From: an uncultured Collinsella sp.
GTDB taxonomy: Bacteria; Actinomycetota; Coriobacteriia; Coriobacteriales; Coriobacteriaceae
Assembly: GCA_934654775.1 (NCBI GenBank)
Contig: CAKUGR010000001.1
Coordinates: forward strand, 251,657 to 315,656
Direction of reading: 5' to 3'
Length of the DNA stretch: 64,000 nt
Shown here: one piece after another, positions 15,402-23,976 of the stretch
Layout: every line of letters starts with the position of its first letter
Numbering within the stretch: the first letter of the stretch is position 1
The notes under the pieces: generated by a model
What the model was told of the DNA's origin: nothing
The model's database searches: none
The model's input: only the letters and a program-made list of their open reading frames with translations
Position numbers and translations under genes: made by a program

Positions 15402-17174
15402 ATGGAGCAACTCATCGCCACCATCGAAAAGGGCCAGCCCCTTTTCAACGCGATCGCCCGCAACAAGTACCTCAAGGCGATCCGCGACGGCTTTATCTCC
15501 GTCATCCCCATCATCATCTTCTCGTCCATCTTCTGCCTGGTGGCCTCGGTCCCCAACATCTGGGGTTTCTACTGGCCCGATGACATCAACAACGCTCTGT
15601 GGAAGTGCTACAACTACTCCATGGGCATCCTGGCCATCGCCTGCGCCGCCACCACGGCCAAGCACTTCGCCGACGCTCAGAACCGCGATCTGCCCAAGAA
15701 TAACCAGATCAACTTCATCTCCTGCATGTGCGCGGCCATCATCGGCTTCCTGCTGCTTTCGAGCGACACGATCTCCACGGATGCCGCCAGCGGCTTCAAC
15801 ACCACCTACCTTGGCTCCAAGGGCCTGCTGACCGCCTTCATCGCTGCGTTTGTGACTGGCATCATCTACAAGTTCTTCATTAAGCGCAACATCACCGTCA
15901 AGATGCCCGAGCAGGTTCCGCCCAACATCTCGCAGACCTTTAAGGACATCATCCCCTTCTCCGTCTGCATCACCGTCTTTTGGGTCTTTGACATCGTCTT
16001 CCGCTCTGCCTTTGGCTTCTGCTTTGCCCAGGGCGTCATCCAGGTGTTCCAGCCCTTGTTCACCGCTGCCGACGGCTACATCGGCCTCGCTGTGATCTAC
16101 GGCGCTATGAGCCTCTTCTGGTTCGTCGGTGTCCACGGCCCCTCGATCGTCGAGCCTGCCATCGCCGCCGCCCTCGTTGCCAACATGACCGACAACCTGG
16201 CTGCTTACCAGGCCGGTCAGCACGCTTCTGCCGTCCTGACGCAGGGCGCCCAGTACTTCGTCGTCTGCATGGGCGGCACCGGCGCCACGCTCGTCCTCGT
16301 CTTCATGTTCTGCTTCCTGGCTAAGTCCCAGGAGATGCGTGCGGTCGGTAAGGCCTCCATCGTCCCGGTCTGCTTCGCCGTCAACGAGCCGCTGCTGTTC
16401 GCCGCGCCCATCGTGCTCAACCCCGTCTTCTTTGTCCCGTTTGTCTTTGCCCCGATCGCCAACGTCTGGATCCTCAAGGTCTTTATCGACTTCCTGGGCA
16501 TGAACGGCTTTATGTACACCCTGCCTTGGACCGTTCCCGGCCCCATCGGCACCATCATGGGCCTGGGCTTCCAGCCGCTCGCCTTTGTGATGCTCGCCGT
16601 CATCCTGGTCGTCGACTTCCTTCTGTACTACCCGTTCTTCCGTGCCTATGACGCCCAGAAGTGCGCCGAGGAGGCCGAGATTTCCCAGGAGGAGCTCGCC
16701 GCCAAGAACGCTGAGAAGGCTGCCAAGCTCAACGATGCCTTCCAGGGCAAGGCCGATGCCAAGAGCGTTGCCGACGGCGCTGCCGCCGAGGCCGTGAAGG
16801 CCGACGCCCCCGCTGCTGCAGCCCCCGCTGCCGAGGCAACGACCGCCAGCGACCTTAACGGCAAGCGCGTGCTCGTGCTCTGCCAGGGTGGCGGCACCTC
16901 GGGCCTGCTCGCCAACGCGCTGGCCAAGGCCGCCAAGGAGCGCGGTATCGACCTGGAGACCGCTGCCGACGCCTATGGCAACCACGTGGATATGCTCCCC
17001 GACTTTGACCTGGTCGTCCTGGCCCCGCAGGCCGCGAGCTACTTGGCAGACCTGCAGAAGGACTGCGAACGCGTGGGCAACAAGTGCGTCGCCTGCCGCG
17101 GTAAGCAGTACATCGAGCTCTCCCAGAACGGCGACAAGTCTCTCGCCTTCGTGAGTGAGCAGCTCTCGAAGTAA
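15402..17174 (+). CDS. lacE: PTS lactose-family EIICB, copy 1
   Basis: 590-residue membrane permease that takes up lactose as lactose-6-phosphate. Residues 1 to about 430 form the EIIC domain with about ten hydrophobic spans; FVGVHGPSIVEP and CFAVNEPLLFAAPIVLNP are typical sugar-site regions. An Ala/Glu/Lys-rich linker (about 435-485) leads to the EIIB domain, VLVLCQGGGTSGLLANAL, where Cys494 is the phosphorylated residue. TTAGGAGC precedes the ATG. It is followed by a terminator-like hairpin and lacG1. Lactose rather than cellobiose is inferred from lacABCG. Confidence 0.92.
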   Translation: MEQLIATIEKGQPLFNAIARNKYLKAIRDGFISVIPIIIFSSIFCLVASVPNIWGFYWPDDINNALWKCYNYSMGILAIACAATTAKHFADAQNRDLPKNNQINFISCMCAAIIGFLLLSSDTISTDAASGFNTTYLGSKGLLTAFIAAFVTGIIYKFFIKRNITVKMPEQVPPNISQTFKDIIPFSVCITVFWVFDIVFRSAFGFCFAQGVIQVFQPLFTAADGYIGLAVIYGAMSLFWFVGVHGPSIVEPAIAAALVANMTDNLAAYQAGQHASAVLTQGAQYFVVCMGGTGATLVLVFMFCFLAKSQEMRAVGKASIVPVCFAVNEPLLFAAPIVLNPVFFVPFVFAPIANVWILKVFIDFLGMNGFMYTLPWTVPGPIGTIMGLGFQPLAFVMLAVILVVDFLLYYPFFRAYDAQKCAEEAEISQEELAAKNAEKAAKLNDAFQGKADAKSVADGAAAEAVKADAPAAAAPAAEATTASDLNGKRVLVLCQGGGTSGLLANALAKAAKERGIDLETAADAYGNHVDMLPDFDLVVLAPQAASYLADLQKDCERVGNKCVACRGKQYIELSQNGDKSLAFVSEQLSK

Positions 17175-17183
17175 GTAACGCGT

Positions 17184-17221
17184 AAAGGCCAGCCGAGCAA
17201 ATCAGACCGGCTGGCCTTTTT
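17184..17221 (+). terminator. terminator-like hairpin between lacE1 and lacG1
   Basis: AAAGGCCAGCCG (17184-17195) pairs with CGGCTGGCCTTT followed by T's. It lies 10 bases after the lacE1 stop and only 20 before lacG1, so partial read-through would set lacG lower than lacE. Confidence 0.8.
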
Positions 17222-17240
17222 ACTAGACGATTGGATCATC

Positions 17241-18680
17241 ATGTCCGTTAACCCCGCCAGCGTCACCAACCCGCCCGCGCAGTTTCCCGAGGACTTTGTC
17301 TTTGGCGGCGCCACCGCTGCCTACCAGGTAGAGGGCGAGACCCGCACTCACGGTAAGGGCAAGGTTGCCTGGGACGACTTCCTGGAGGCCCAGGGCCGCT
17401 TCTCCCCCGATCCCGCTTCCGACTTCTACAACCAGTATCCCGTCGATCTGGAGCTGTGCGAGGAGTTCGGCATCAACGGCATCCGCCTCTCCATCGCCTG
17501 GAGCCGCATCTTCCCCAACGGCACCGGCGAGATCAACCCCGAGGGCGTGCAGTTCTACCACGATCTCTTCGCCGAGTGCCACAAGCATCACGTCGAGCCG
17601 TTCGTCACGCTGCACCACTTCGATACGCCGCTCCCCCTCTTTGAGAAGGGCGACTTCCTCAACCGCGAGACCATCGACGCCTTTGTGGACTTTGCCACCT
17701 TCTGCTTTAAGGAGTACGCCGACCAGGTGACCTACTGGTTCACCTTTAACGAGATCTGGGCCGACGCCTCCAACACCTACATCGAGGGTACCTTCCCCGG
17801 CGGCGTCAAGGCGCATCTGGCCGAGGCCTTCCAGTGCGAGCACAACATGATGCTCGCCCACGCCAAGGCAGTGCTCGCCTTCCACAACGGCGGCTTTAAG
17901 GGCAAGATCGGCGTCATCCAGTCGCTGGAGTTTAAGTACCCGCTCAACGAGAACGACCCCGCCGACATCAAGGCCGCCAACAACGAGCACGTGCTGCAGA
18001 ACCAGTTCCTGCTCGACGCCACCTTCCGCGGCGACTATGCGCCCGACACGCTCGAGTGTGCCAACCGCCTGGCTGCCGTCTCGGGCGGCACCATCGAGAT
18101 CCTGGACGAGGACCTGGAGATTATGCGCGAGGCTGCGCTCTACAACGACTACTTGGGCGTTAACAACTACCAGTGCCGTTTCCTCAAGGCCTACGATGGC
18201 GAGAACGACCTGCACCACAACGGTACGGGCGAGAAGGGCACCGGCCGTTGGCGCGTCAAGGGCATTGGCGAGCATGTGAACAAGCCCGGCATCCCCACCA
18301 CCGACTGGGACTGGATTATCTACCCCGAGGGCCTGTTCGATCTGCTCGTCTACATTAAGCAGCGCTACCCCAACTACAAGCAGATCTTCATCACCGAGAA
18401 CGGCATGGGCTACAAGGATCCCTACAAGGACGGCTTTGTGGACGACCAGCCGCGCATCGACTACATCGAGCAGCACCTGCGCTGGCTGCTCAAGGCCATG
18501 GAGGTCGGCGTCAACGTGGGCGGCTACTTCCTGTGGAGCCTGCAGGACCAGTTCTCCTGGACCAACGGCTATAACAAGCGCTACGGCTTCTTCTACGTAG
18601 ACTTTGAGACCCAGAAGCGCACGCCCAAGGCAAGCGCCTACTGGTACAAGCACGTGGCGCAGACCCGTCGTCTGGACTAG
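17241..18680 (+). CDS. lacG: 6-phospho-beta-galactosidase (GH1), copy 1
   Basis: 479-residue GH1 enzyme that splits lactose-6-phosphate to glucose and galactose-6-phosphate. Seen: the N-terminal FGGATAAYQVEGETRTHGKG, the acid/base Glu in TFNEIW, the nucleophile Glu in FITENGMGYKD, and the phosphate-binding loop NGYNKRYGFFYVDF. HYG-type 6-phospho-beta-glucosidase features are absent and the length fits LacG. The ribosome site is weak (GGAT before ATG 17241). Copy 2 at 21994 is very similar but has DHFDTPEAFYQDG where this has HHFDTPLPLFEKG. Confidence 0.93.
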   Translation: MSVNPASVTNPPAQFPEDFVFGGATAAYQVEGETRTHGKGKVAWDDFLEAQGRFSPDPASDFYNQYPVDLELCEEFGINGIRLSIAWSRIFPNGTGEINPEGVQFYHDLFAECHKHHVEPFVTLHHFDTPLPLFEKGDFLNRETIDAFVDFATFCFKEYADQVTYWFTFNEIWADASNTYIEGTFPGGVKAHLAEAFQCEHNMMLAHAKAVLAFHNGGFKGKIGVIQSLEFKYPLNENDPADIKAANNEHVLQNQFLLDATFRGDYAPDTLECANRLAAVSGGTIEILDEDLEIMREAALYNDYLGVNNYQCRFLKAYDGENDLHHNGTGEKGTGRWRVKGIGEHVNKPGIPTTDWDWIIYPEGLFDLLVYIKQRYPNYKQIFITENGMGYKDPYKDGFVDDQPRIDYIEQHLRWLLKAMEVGVNVGGYFLWSLQDQFSWTNGYNKRYGFFYVDFETQKRTPKASAYWYKHVAQTRRLD

Positions 18681-18734
18681 CGGCTTGCGACGAGCGGAAT
18701 TGCCCCGCTCACATAACCTGTCTCCATTTCTCAG

Positions 18735-18777
18735 CCGGGGGCGGCGCGTCACACGGCGCGCCGCCCCCGGTCTTTTT
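18735..18777 (+). terminator. rho-independent terminator of lacE1-lacG1
   Basis: Perfect 14-bp GC stem CCGGGGGCGGCGCG with its complement, followed by TCTTTTT, 54 bases after the lacG1 stop. Confidence 0.88.
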
Positions 18778-18800
18778 GGGCGGACCGTGCCGCACGTTTG

Positions 18801-18855
18801 TCTCAATCTGTAACATCTAGCCGAGATTTTCGGCCCCAACTGTTACAGATCGAGA
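18801..18855. repeat. 55-bp palindromic repeat, copy 1
   Basis: TCTCAATCTGTAACA and TGTTACAGATCGAGA form the ends of a 55-base imperfect palindrome with TCTAGC and a TTTTCGG-like centre. Two further copies of the same length lie at 23508 and 23588. Confidence 0.75.
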
Positions 18856-18873
18856 TGAACGGGCCGAGCAAAC

Positions 18874-19884
18874 CTACGCCCGCAGGTCCCTTACGCTGGA
18901 GCGCTCGACCAGCACGCCGGAGACGAGCGTCCGGCTTCTGGAGCTTGGAGCTTCCAGGCCTGCAACGACCTCGTTAAGCGCACGGATGCCCAACTCACGG
19001 TGGCGGAACTTCACCGACGTCAAAATCGAATTGGGAATCGTCTTATAGAGCTCGTCGTCGAAGCCGATCACGGACACATCATCGGGCACACTGAGCCCTT
19101 TGTCACGTAGAGCCATCATCACGCCGTTTGCCATGCAGTCGTTAGCGGCGAGGACCGCCGTGCAATCGGGTTTATCGGCAAGCACAAGGCCCGCGGCATA
19201 GCCACTATCCGCATTCCAATCGCCTTGCAGAGGCTCAGGCGGCTCAATGCCACGCGCCTCGAGCGCTGCGCGCCAGCCCTTCATACGGCACTGACTCGAC
19301 AGCGATTCTTCCTTACCGGCAACGAAGTACACATTCTTGTGCCCGTGATTCAAAAAGTACTCGCACGCCATACGCGCGCCGCCCTCTTGGTCGTCACTGA
19401 CGGTAGAGCAGGTGGGATGCTCCATGGGCGTGATAATCACGGTCTTGAGATCCTTCGGCGCCTCAAACGTATCGAAGTCATCGACCATCTGACGCAAGTT
19501 GAAGATCATGCCATCGACAGGCAGCTGTGACATCCTGCGCGCTGCATCGGCAAGGGTCATCTTCTCCCCCGCCCGCTTCTTGATCATCGTAAGCGCAAAG
19601 CCGCGCTCCTCGGCGGCATCGGCGATACCGTCAATCATGTCCACGGCACCGCCCGACAAGTGAAATAGCACCACGCCGATGCACCCGTAACGGCCCAACT
19701 TGAGCGAGCGCGCGGCAAAGTTCGTTCGGAACCCGAGCGCCTCCATGGCCGCATGGACCTTATCGCGCGTCGACTCGCGTACGCTATCGGGCTCGTTGAT
19801 CACACGAGACACCGTCTTGAGAGAAACACCTGTGGCAACCGCCACATCGTTCATCGAGACGTTTTTCTTGTCCATCGTTGCCAC
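18874..19884 (-). CDS. LacI-family regulator (second lacE-lacG module)
   Basis: 336 residues from the GTG at 19884, which has GGGAGAAG 6 bases upstream; ATG 19875 is the alternative and a longer frame opens at 19935. Helix-turn-helix VSMNDVAVATGVSLKTVSRV, then FRTNFAARSLKLGRYGCIGV, and a binding domain with DGMIFNLRQM and VSVIGFDDELYKT. It is divergent to lacE2, with a TGTCATT palindrome between them. It is a paralog of the regulators at 4341 and 14041. Its ligand is unknown. Confidence 0.86.
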   Translation of the reverse strand: MATMDKKNVSMNDVAVATGVSLKTVSRVINEPDSVRESTRDKVHAAMEALGFRTNFAARSLKLGRYGCIGVVLFHLSGGAVDMIDGIADAAEERGFALTMIKKRAGEKMTLADAARRMSQLPVDGMIFNLRQMVDDFDTFEAPKDLKTVIITPMEHPTCSTVSDDQEGGARMACEYFLNHGHKNVYFVAGKEESLSSQCRMKGWRAALEARGIEPPEPLQGDWNADSGYAAGLVLADKPDCTAVLAANDCMANGVMMALRDKGLSVPDDVSVIGFDDELYKTIPNSILTSVKFRHRELGIRALNEVVAGLEAPSSRSRTLVSGVLVERSSVRDLRA

Positions 19885-19957
19885 TGCTTCTCCCGTCGGT
19901 TTCCTGTCGCTTGTTTTCTGCGTTCTAGCATACACTACCTGCTCAACTGATAAATCA

Positions 19958-20056
19958 ACCGTTAACCGGACAATATCGACCGCTCACCCGTAAATCCTTG
20001 TTGCTCTTCCAAAAATGTCTTACGTTGTCATTAACGAAATGACAGCGTTGTCATTT
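19958..20056. promoter_or_regulatory. lacE2 promoter region: 21-bp repeated motif and LacI-like operator
   Basis: ACCGTTAACCGG at 19958 and ACCGCTCACCCG at 19979 repeat at 21 bp. Downstream lies the palindrome TGTCATTAACGAAATGACA (20026-20044) with a third TGTCATT half at 20050-20056, a likely operator for the divergent LacI protein. The distance to lacE2 is about 105 bases. Confidence 0.6.
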
Positions 20057-20160
20057 CACACATGCCTTCCTTACGCAGGAAGGTTTCCGGGCAGTCCTGA
20101 CCATCCATCGACGACCAGTTCCATCCACATGCATCGCGCATCAAGCAGCAAAGGAGCTCT

Positions 20161-21918
20161 ATGGACGCCATCGTAAAGATGCTCGAGAAGCATCAGCCGT
20201 TCTTTGAGAAGATCTCGAGGAACATCTATCTCCAGGCCATTAAGGACGGATTCCTTGGGTGCATGCCCATCGTCCTCACCTCTTCGATCTTCCTGCTGAT
20301 CGCCACGCTTCCCGGCGTGGTCGGCATCACGTTGCCTCAACCGCTCATCGACTGGTGCAACAAGCTGTACAACTTCACCATGGGTGTCATGGGCATCATG
20401 GTTGCCGGCACCACCGCCAAGAACTTCACGGCATCCATGAACCGCCGTATGCCCGCCGGCAAGGTGCTCAACGACGGCTCCACCATGGTTGCTGCCCAGT
20501 GCAGCATGCTTTTGCTCGCTGTTACGCAGTTCACCACCAAGCTCGACGGCTCCGAGCTCTCGGTCTTCGATTGCACCAGCATGGGTACGCGCGGTCTGTT
20601 CTCGGCCTATATCGCCGCGTTCATTACCGTGTGGGTCTATAAGTTCTGCGTCTCGCGCGATCTGACCATTAAGCTGCCCAAGGAGGTTCCGGGCGCCATC
20701 GCTCAGAACTTCCGCGACATTATCCCCTTTGGCGGCGCCGTCATCATCTGCGGCATCATCGATGTCGTCGTGCGCAACCTCATGGGCGTTCCGTTCTCCG
20801 AGCTGCTTATCAAACTGCTCTCCCCGCTCTTTACCGCTGCAGAAACCTATCCTGGCCTTATCCTTATTCAGGCAGCCACCGCGTTCTTCTGGTTCATCGG
20901 CGTCCACGGTCCCTCGATCGTCCAGCCGGGCATCGACCCCATCCGTCTTGCCAACCAGGCCGAGAACCTGCAGGTTCTGCTGGCCGGCGGCCACCCCGCC
21001 CACTCCCTCACCTTTAACATGTCGCTCGTGGGCGAGTTCGGCGGCACCGGCGCCACGTTCATCGTGCCGCTTCTGCTGATCCTCTTTATGAAGTCCAAGC
21101 AGCTCAAGGCCGTCGGTAAGGCCTCGATTGTTCCTGTTGCCTTCGCCGTTAACGAGCCGCTGCTCTTTGGCGCGCCGATGATCCTCAACCCCTACATGCT
21201 CATCCCCTTTGTCGCCGCCGGCTGCGTCAACGTGAGTGTTGCCAAGTTCTTTATCGATAATGTGGGCATGAACGGCTTCTCCTTCGTGGTGCCTTGGGCT
21301 ACCCCCGCCCCCATCGGCATCTTTATCACCACGAACTTCCAGCTCATCGCTTTGGTGTTTGTCGCAATCATCATCTTGCTGGACGCCATCATCTACCTGC
21401 CGTTCTTAAAGGCCTACGATAAGCTGCTCTGCGATCAGGAGGCCGAGCGCGCCGCCGAGCTGGGCCTCGAGTCCGATGGCGCCGCTGCCATCGCTGCCAG
21501 CGCGCCTGCACCCGCCGTCGAGACGACCGCCGCTGCCGTCGACAGCGAGCCTGTCGCCGATCAGCCCGAGCCCGCCGCCGACGCATCCGCTAAGAAGGAC
21601 GTCGATGGCCTGAAGGTCCTCGTCCTGTGCGCCGGCGCCGGCACCTCCGCCATGCTCGCCAACGCCATTAAGGAAGGCGCCGCGCAGACCGGCGAGAACA
21701 TCGCCTCCTCCGCAGGTGCCTACGGTCAGCACACCGCCATCATGGATCAGTACGACGTTATCGTGCTCGCTCCGCAGGTTCGCAGCTACTACAACGACAT
21801 GAAGGCCGATACCGACCGTCTGGGTATTAAGCTGCTCGCCCCGCGTGGCAAGGAATACATCGACCTTACCCGCGACCCCGCCGGCGCCATCAAGTGGCTC
21901 CGCGAGAACCTCGACTAA
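20161..21918 (+). CDS. lacE: PTS lactose-family EIICB, copy 2
   Basis: 585-residue membrane permease of the same layout as the protein at 15402: EIIC with about ten membrane spans (residues 1-425, including FIGVHGPSIVQP and VAFAVNEPLLFGAP), a Pro/Ala-rich linker, and EIIB with phospho-Cys490 in VLVLCAGAGTSAMLANAI. CAAAGGAGCTC precedes the ATG at 20161. Sequence differs clearly from copy 1 in the membrane part, so the two may differ in sugar preference. It relies on an EIIA in trans, most likely LacF. Confidence 0.91.
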   Translation: MDAIVKMLEKHQPFFEKISRNIYLQAIKDGFLGCMPIVLTSSIFLLIATLPGVVGITLPQPLIDWCNKLYNFTMGVMGIMVAGTTAKNFTASMNRRMPAGKVLNDGSTMVAAQCSMLLLAVTQFTTKLDGSELSVFDCTSMGTRGLFSAYIAAFITVWVYKFCVSRDLTIKLPKEVPGAIAQNFRDIIPFGGAVIICGIIDVVVRNLMGVPFSELLIKLLSPLFTAAETYPGLILIQAATAFFWFIGVHGPSIVQPGIDPIRLANQAENLQVLLAGGHPAHSLTFNMSLVGEFGGTGATFIVPLLLILFMKSKQLKAVGKASIVPVAFAVNEPLLFGAPMILNPYMLIPFVAAGCVNVSVAKFFIDNVGMNGFSFVVPWATPAPIGIFITTNFQLIALVFVAIIILLDAIIYLPFLKAYDKLLCDQEAERAAELGLESDGAAAIAASAPAPAVETTAAAVDSEPVADQPEPAADASAKKDVDGLKVLVLCAGAGTSAMLANAIKEGAAQTGENIASSAGAYGQHTAIMDQYDVIVLAPQVRSYYNDMKADTDRLGIKLLAPRGKEYIDLTRDPAGAIKWLRENLD

Positions 21919-21933
21919 TTTCCTCCCTCTGCT

Positions 21934-21959
21934 GGTGCCCGAATCCCCGTTCGGGCACC
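21934..21959 (+). terminator. hairpin between lacE2 and lacG2
   Basis: GGTGCCCGAA / TTCGGGCACC with a 6-base loop, 15 bases after the lacE2 stop. No clear T run follows, so it may stabilise the lacE2 mRNA end or act as a weak terminator. The same arrangement exists in module 1. Confidence 0.6.
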
Positions 21960-21993
21960 TCTCCCTATCCACGACCTTATGAAAGGACAGCAG

Positions 21994-23415
21994 ATGACGA
22001 ACCTCATGCAGTTCCCCGACGGCTTTGTGTTTGGCGGCGCCACCGCCGCTTACCAAGTTGAGGGCGAGACCCGCACGCACGGAAAGGGTAAAGTGCCCTG
22101 GGACGATTTCCTGGCTGCTCAGGGTCGCTTCTCCCCCGATCCCGCAAGCGATTTCTACAACAAGTACCCGGTCGATATCGACCTGTGCCAGCGCTTCGGC
22201 ATCAACGGCATCCGTGTCTCCATCGCTTGGAGCCGTATCTTCCCCAACGGCACTGGTGAGATCAACCCCGAGGGTGTTGCCTTCTATCACGAGCTCTTTG
22301 CCACCTGCAATAAAGCCGGCGTTATCCCCTATGTCACGCTCGATCACTTTGATACGCCCGAGGCCTTCTACCAGGACGGCGGCGAGGGCTTCCTGACGCG
22401 CACGACGATCGACGCCTTTGTCGAGTACGCCAAGTTCTGCTTTGCCGAGTTCACCGAGGTCAAGCACTGGTTTACCTTTAACGAGATTCCCGCGACCGCC
22501 GAGGGCAGCTTTATCGTCGGCAACTGGCCGCACGGCGAGAAGTATCGCCTGGACAAGGCCTTCCAGCTTATGCATAACATGATGGTGGCCCATGCCAAGG
22601 CCGTCGTTGCCTTCCACGAGGGCGGCTTTGAGGGCGAGATCGGCATTGTCCAGAACCTGGAGCCCAAGTATCCCCTCGATCCCAACAGTGCTGCCGACTG
22701 CGAGGCCGCCCGCATGGCCGACGTCATCAACAACCGCTGGGTACTCGACGCCACCTTCCGCGGCCACTATGCAGCCGACACCATGGAGGCTGCGACCAAG
22801 CTGGCCCATATCGCCGGCGGCGAGCTCGACGTCCGCGACGAGGACATCGCCGCGCTGAGCGCCGCGCTCCCCTACAACGATTGCCTAGGCGTCAACACCT
22901 ACAAGTGCCAGTTCCTGCGTGCCGCCGAGGGCGAAAACGACATCAACCACAATGGCACTGGCGACAAGGGCTCCTCGCGCTGGTTCCTCAAGGGCGTTGG
23001 TGAGTCATGCGTGCGCGAAGGCGTACCCACCACCGATTGGGACTGGATTATCTATCCCGAGGGCCTGTACGATCTGCTGCTCCGCATTAAGAACGATTAC
23101 CCCAACTACAAGAAGATTTACATCACCGAGAACGGCATGGGCTATAAGGACGACTTCGAGAACGGCTTTATCGACGATGCCCCTCGTATCGACTACATGC
23201 GCCAGCACCTCGCGTGGGTTCTCAAGGCAATCGACGGCGGCGTGAACGTCGACGGCTACTTTGTGTGGTCGCTGCAGGACCAGTTCTCCTGGACCAACGG
23301 CTACAACAAGCGCTATGGCCTGTTCTACATCGACTTCGAAACCCAGGAGCGTTATCCCAAGGCGAGCGCGTACTGGTACAAGAACGTCGCGGAGACCGGC
23401 CTGCTCATGGCCTAG
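21994..23415 (+). CDS. lacG: 6-phospho-beta-galactosidase (GH1), copy 2
   Basis: 473-residue GH1 enzyme. The frame opens at 21979, but GAAAGGA at 21981-21987 lies inside that extension and points to the ATG at 21994. Acid/base Glu in TFNEIPATA, nucleophile Glu in YITENGMGYKD, and NGYNKRYGLFYIDF for phosphate binding. It forms the second half of the lacE2-lacG2 module. Loop differences from copy 1 near the substrate pocket (LDHFDTPEAFYQDGGEG) suggest a different aglycon preference, such as another beta-galactoside; that is inference. Confidence 0.92.
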   Translation: MTNLMQFPDGFVFGGATAAYQVEGETRTHGKGKVPWDDFLAAQGRFSPDPASDFYNKYPVDIDLCQRFGINGIRVSIAWSRIFPNGTGEINPEGVAFYHELFATCNKAGVIPYVTLDHFDTPEAFYQDGGEGFLTRTTIDAFVEYAKFCFAEFTEVKHWFTFNEIPATAEGSFIVGNWPHGEKYRLDKAFQLMHNMMVAHAKAVVAFHEGGFEGEIGIVQNLEPKYPLDPNSAADCEAARMADVINNRWVLDATFRGHYAADTMEAATKLAHIAGGELDVRDEDIAALSAALPYNDCLGVNTYKCQFLRAAEGENDINHNGTGDKGSSRWFLKGVGESCVREGVPTTDWDWIIYPEGLYDLLLRIKNDYPNYKKIYITENGMGYKDDFENGFIDDAPRIDYMRQHLAWVLKAIDGGVNVDGYFVWSLQDQFSWTNGYNKRYGLFYIDFETQERYPKASAYWYKNVAETGLLMA

Positions 23416-23437
23416 TTTTTGCCACATACCCCTTGTC

Positions 23438-23478
23438 GGCCGCATGCGAATCCCCCACGGGTCGCATGCGGCCTTTTT
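23438..23478 (+). terminator. rho-independent terminator of lacE2-lacG2
   Basis: GGCCGCATGCGA pairs with TCGCATGCGGCC, followed by TTTTTG, 22 bases after the stop. Confidence 0.87.
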
Positions 23479-23507
23479 GTTTTTGGTGAGCCCGAGCGGA
23501 TCATTCG

Positions 23508-23562
23508 TCTCGATCTGTAACATCTAGCAGGGGTTTTCGGTCCTACTTGTTACAGATCGAGA
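23508..23562. repeat. 55-bp palindromic repeat, copy 2
   Basis: Ends TCTCGATCTGTAACA and TGTTACAGATCGAGA are perfect 15-bp complements around TCTAGCAGGGGTTTTCGG. Same length as copies 1 and 3. Confidence 0.78.
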
Positions 23563-23587
23563 CAAACGAGCGGCCCGAAGCAGAAGA

Positions 23588-23642
23588 TCTCGATCTGTAA
23601 CATCTAACCCGGTTTTCTACTCCCAACTGTTACAGATTGAGA
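23588..23642. repeat. 55-bp palindromic repeat, copy 3
   Basis: Same ends with one mismatch (AGATTGAGA), 80 bp downstream of copy 2, ending 67 bases before the antitoxin start. Confidence 0.76.
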
Positions 23643-23709
23643 TAATTCGTCGACGCCGACGTTTTACTATGCCGTGGTACAATTGTGTCCCAACGCAAAG
23701 GAGGTACCC

Positions 23710-23976
23710 ATGTCAGTTTGTGTGCCCGTCCGAGATATGAAGGACACTGCTGCATTCACCACGCTTGTTGAGTCTGAGCGCGACGTCACCGTAACTAAGA
23801 ACGGCTATGAGGCCATGCACTGCATCAGCAGCGACCAGTATCGCCTCATGCAAGAAGAAATCGCCAAGGCAAAACTGCTGTCTCGTATGATGTTGGCAGA
23901 AGACGAAATATCGCAAGGCGACTACAGCGACTACGAATCCTTCGCGGCTTCGATACGAGACAAATATGACCTATAA
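23710..23976 (+). CDS. type II antitoxin, Phd/YefM-like
   Basis: 88-residue protein. The N-terminal VPVRDMKDTAAFTTLVESE and VTVTKNGYEAMHCISSDQY match the DNA-binding half of Phd/YefM antitoxins (a strand, D/A-F-x-x-L, then V-T-K-N-G). The acidic C-terminal tail (LAEDEISQGDYSDYESFAA) is the usual toxin-wrapping part. AAAGGAGGTACCC precedes the ATG at 23710. It overlaps the toxin gene by 11 bases and probably represses the shared promoter. Base composition is less GC-rich than the neighbours, which suggests acquisition. Confidence 0.82.
   Translation: MSVCVPVRDMKDTAAFTTLVESERDVTVTKNGYEAMHCISSDQYRLMQEEIAKAKLLSRMMLAEDEISQGDYSDYESFAASIRDKYDL

Noticed and set aside
23508..23642. Possible CRISPR array (regularly spaced repeats)
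   Set aside because: Only two units with 55-bp palindromes and one spacer-like gap, a third copy 4.7 kb away, and no cas genes.
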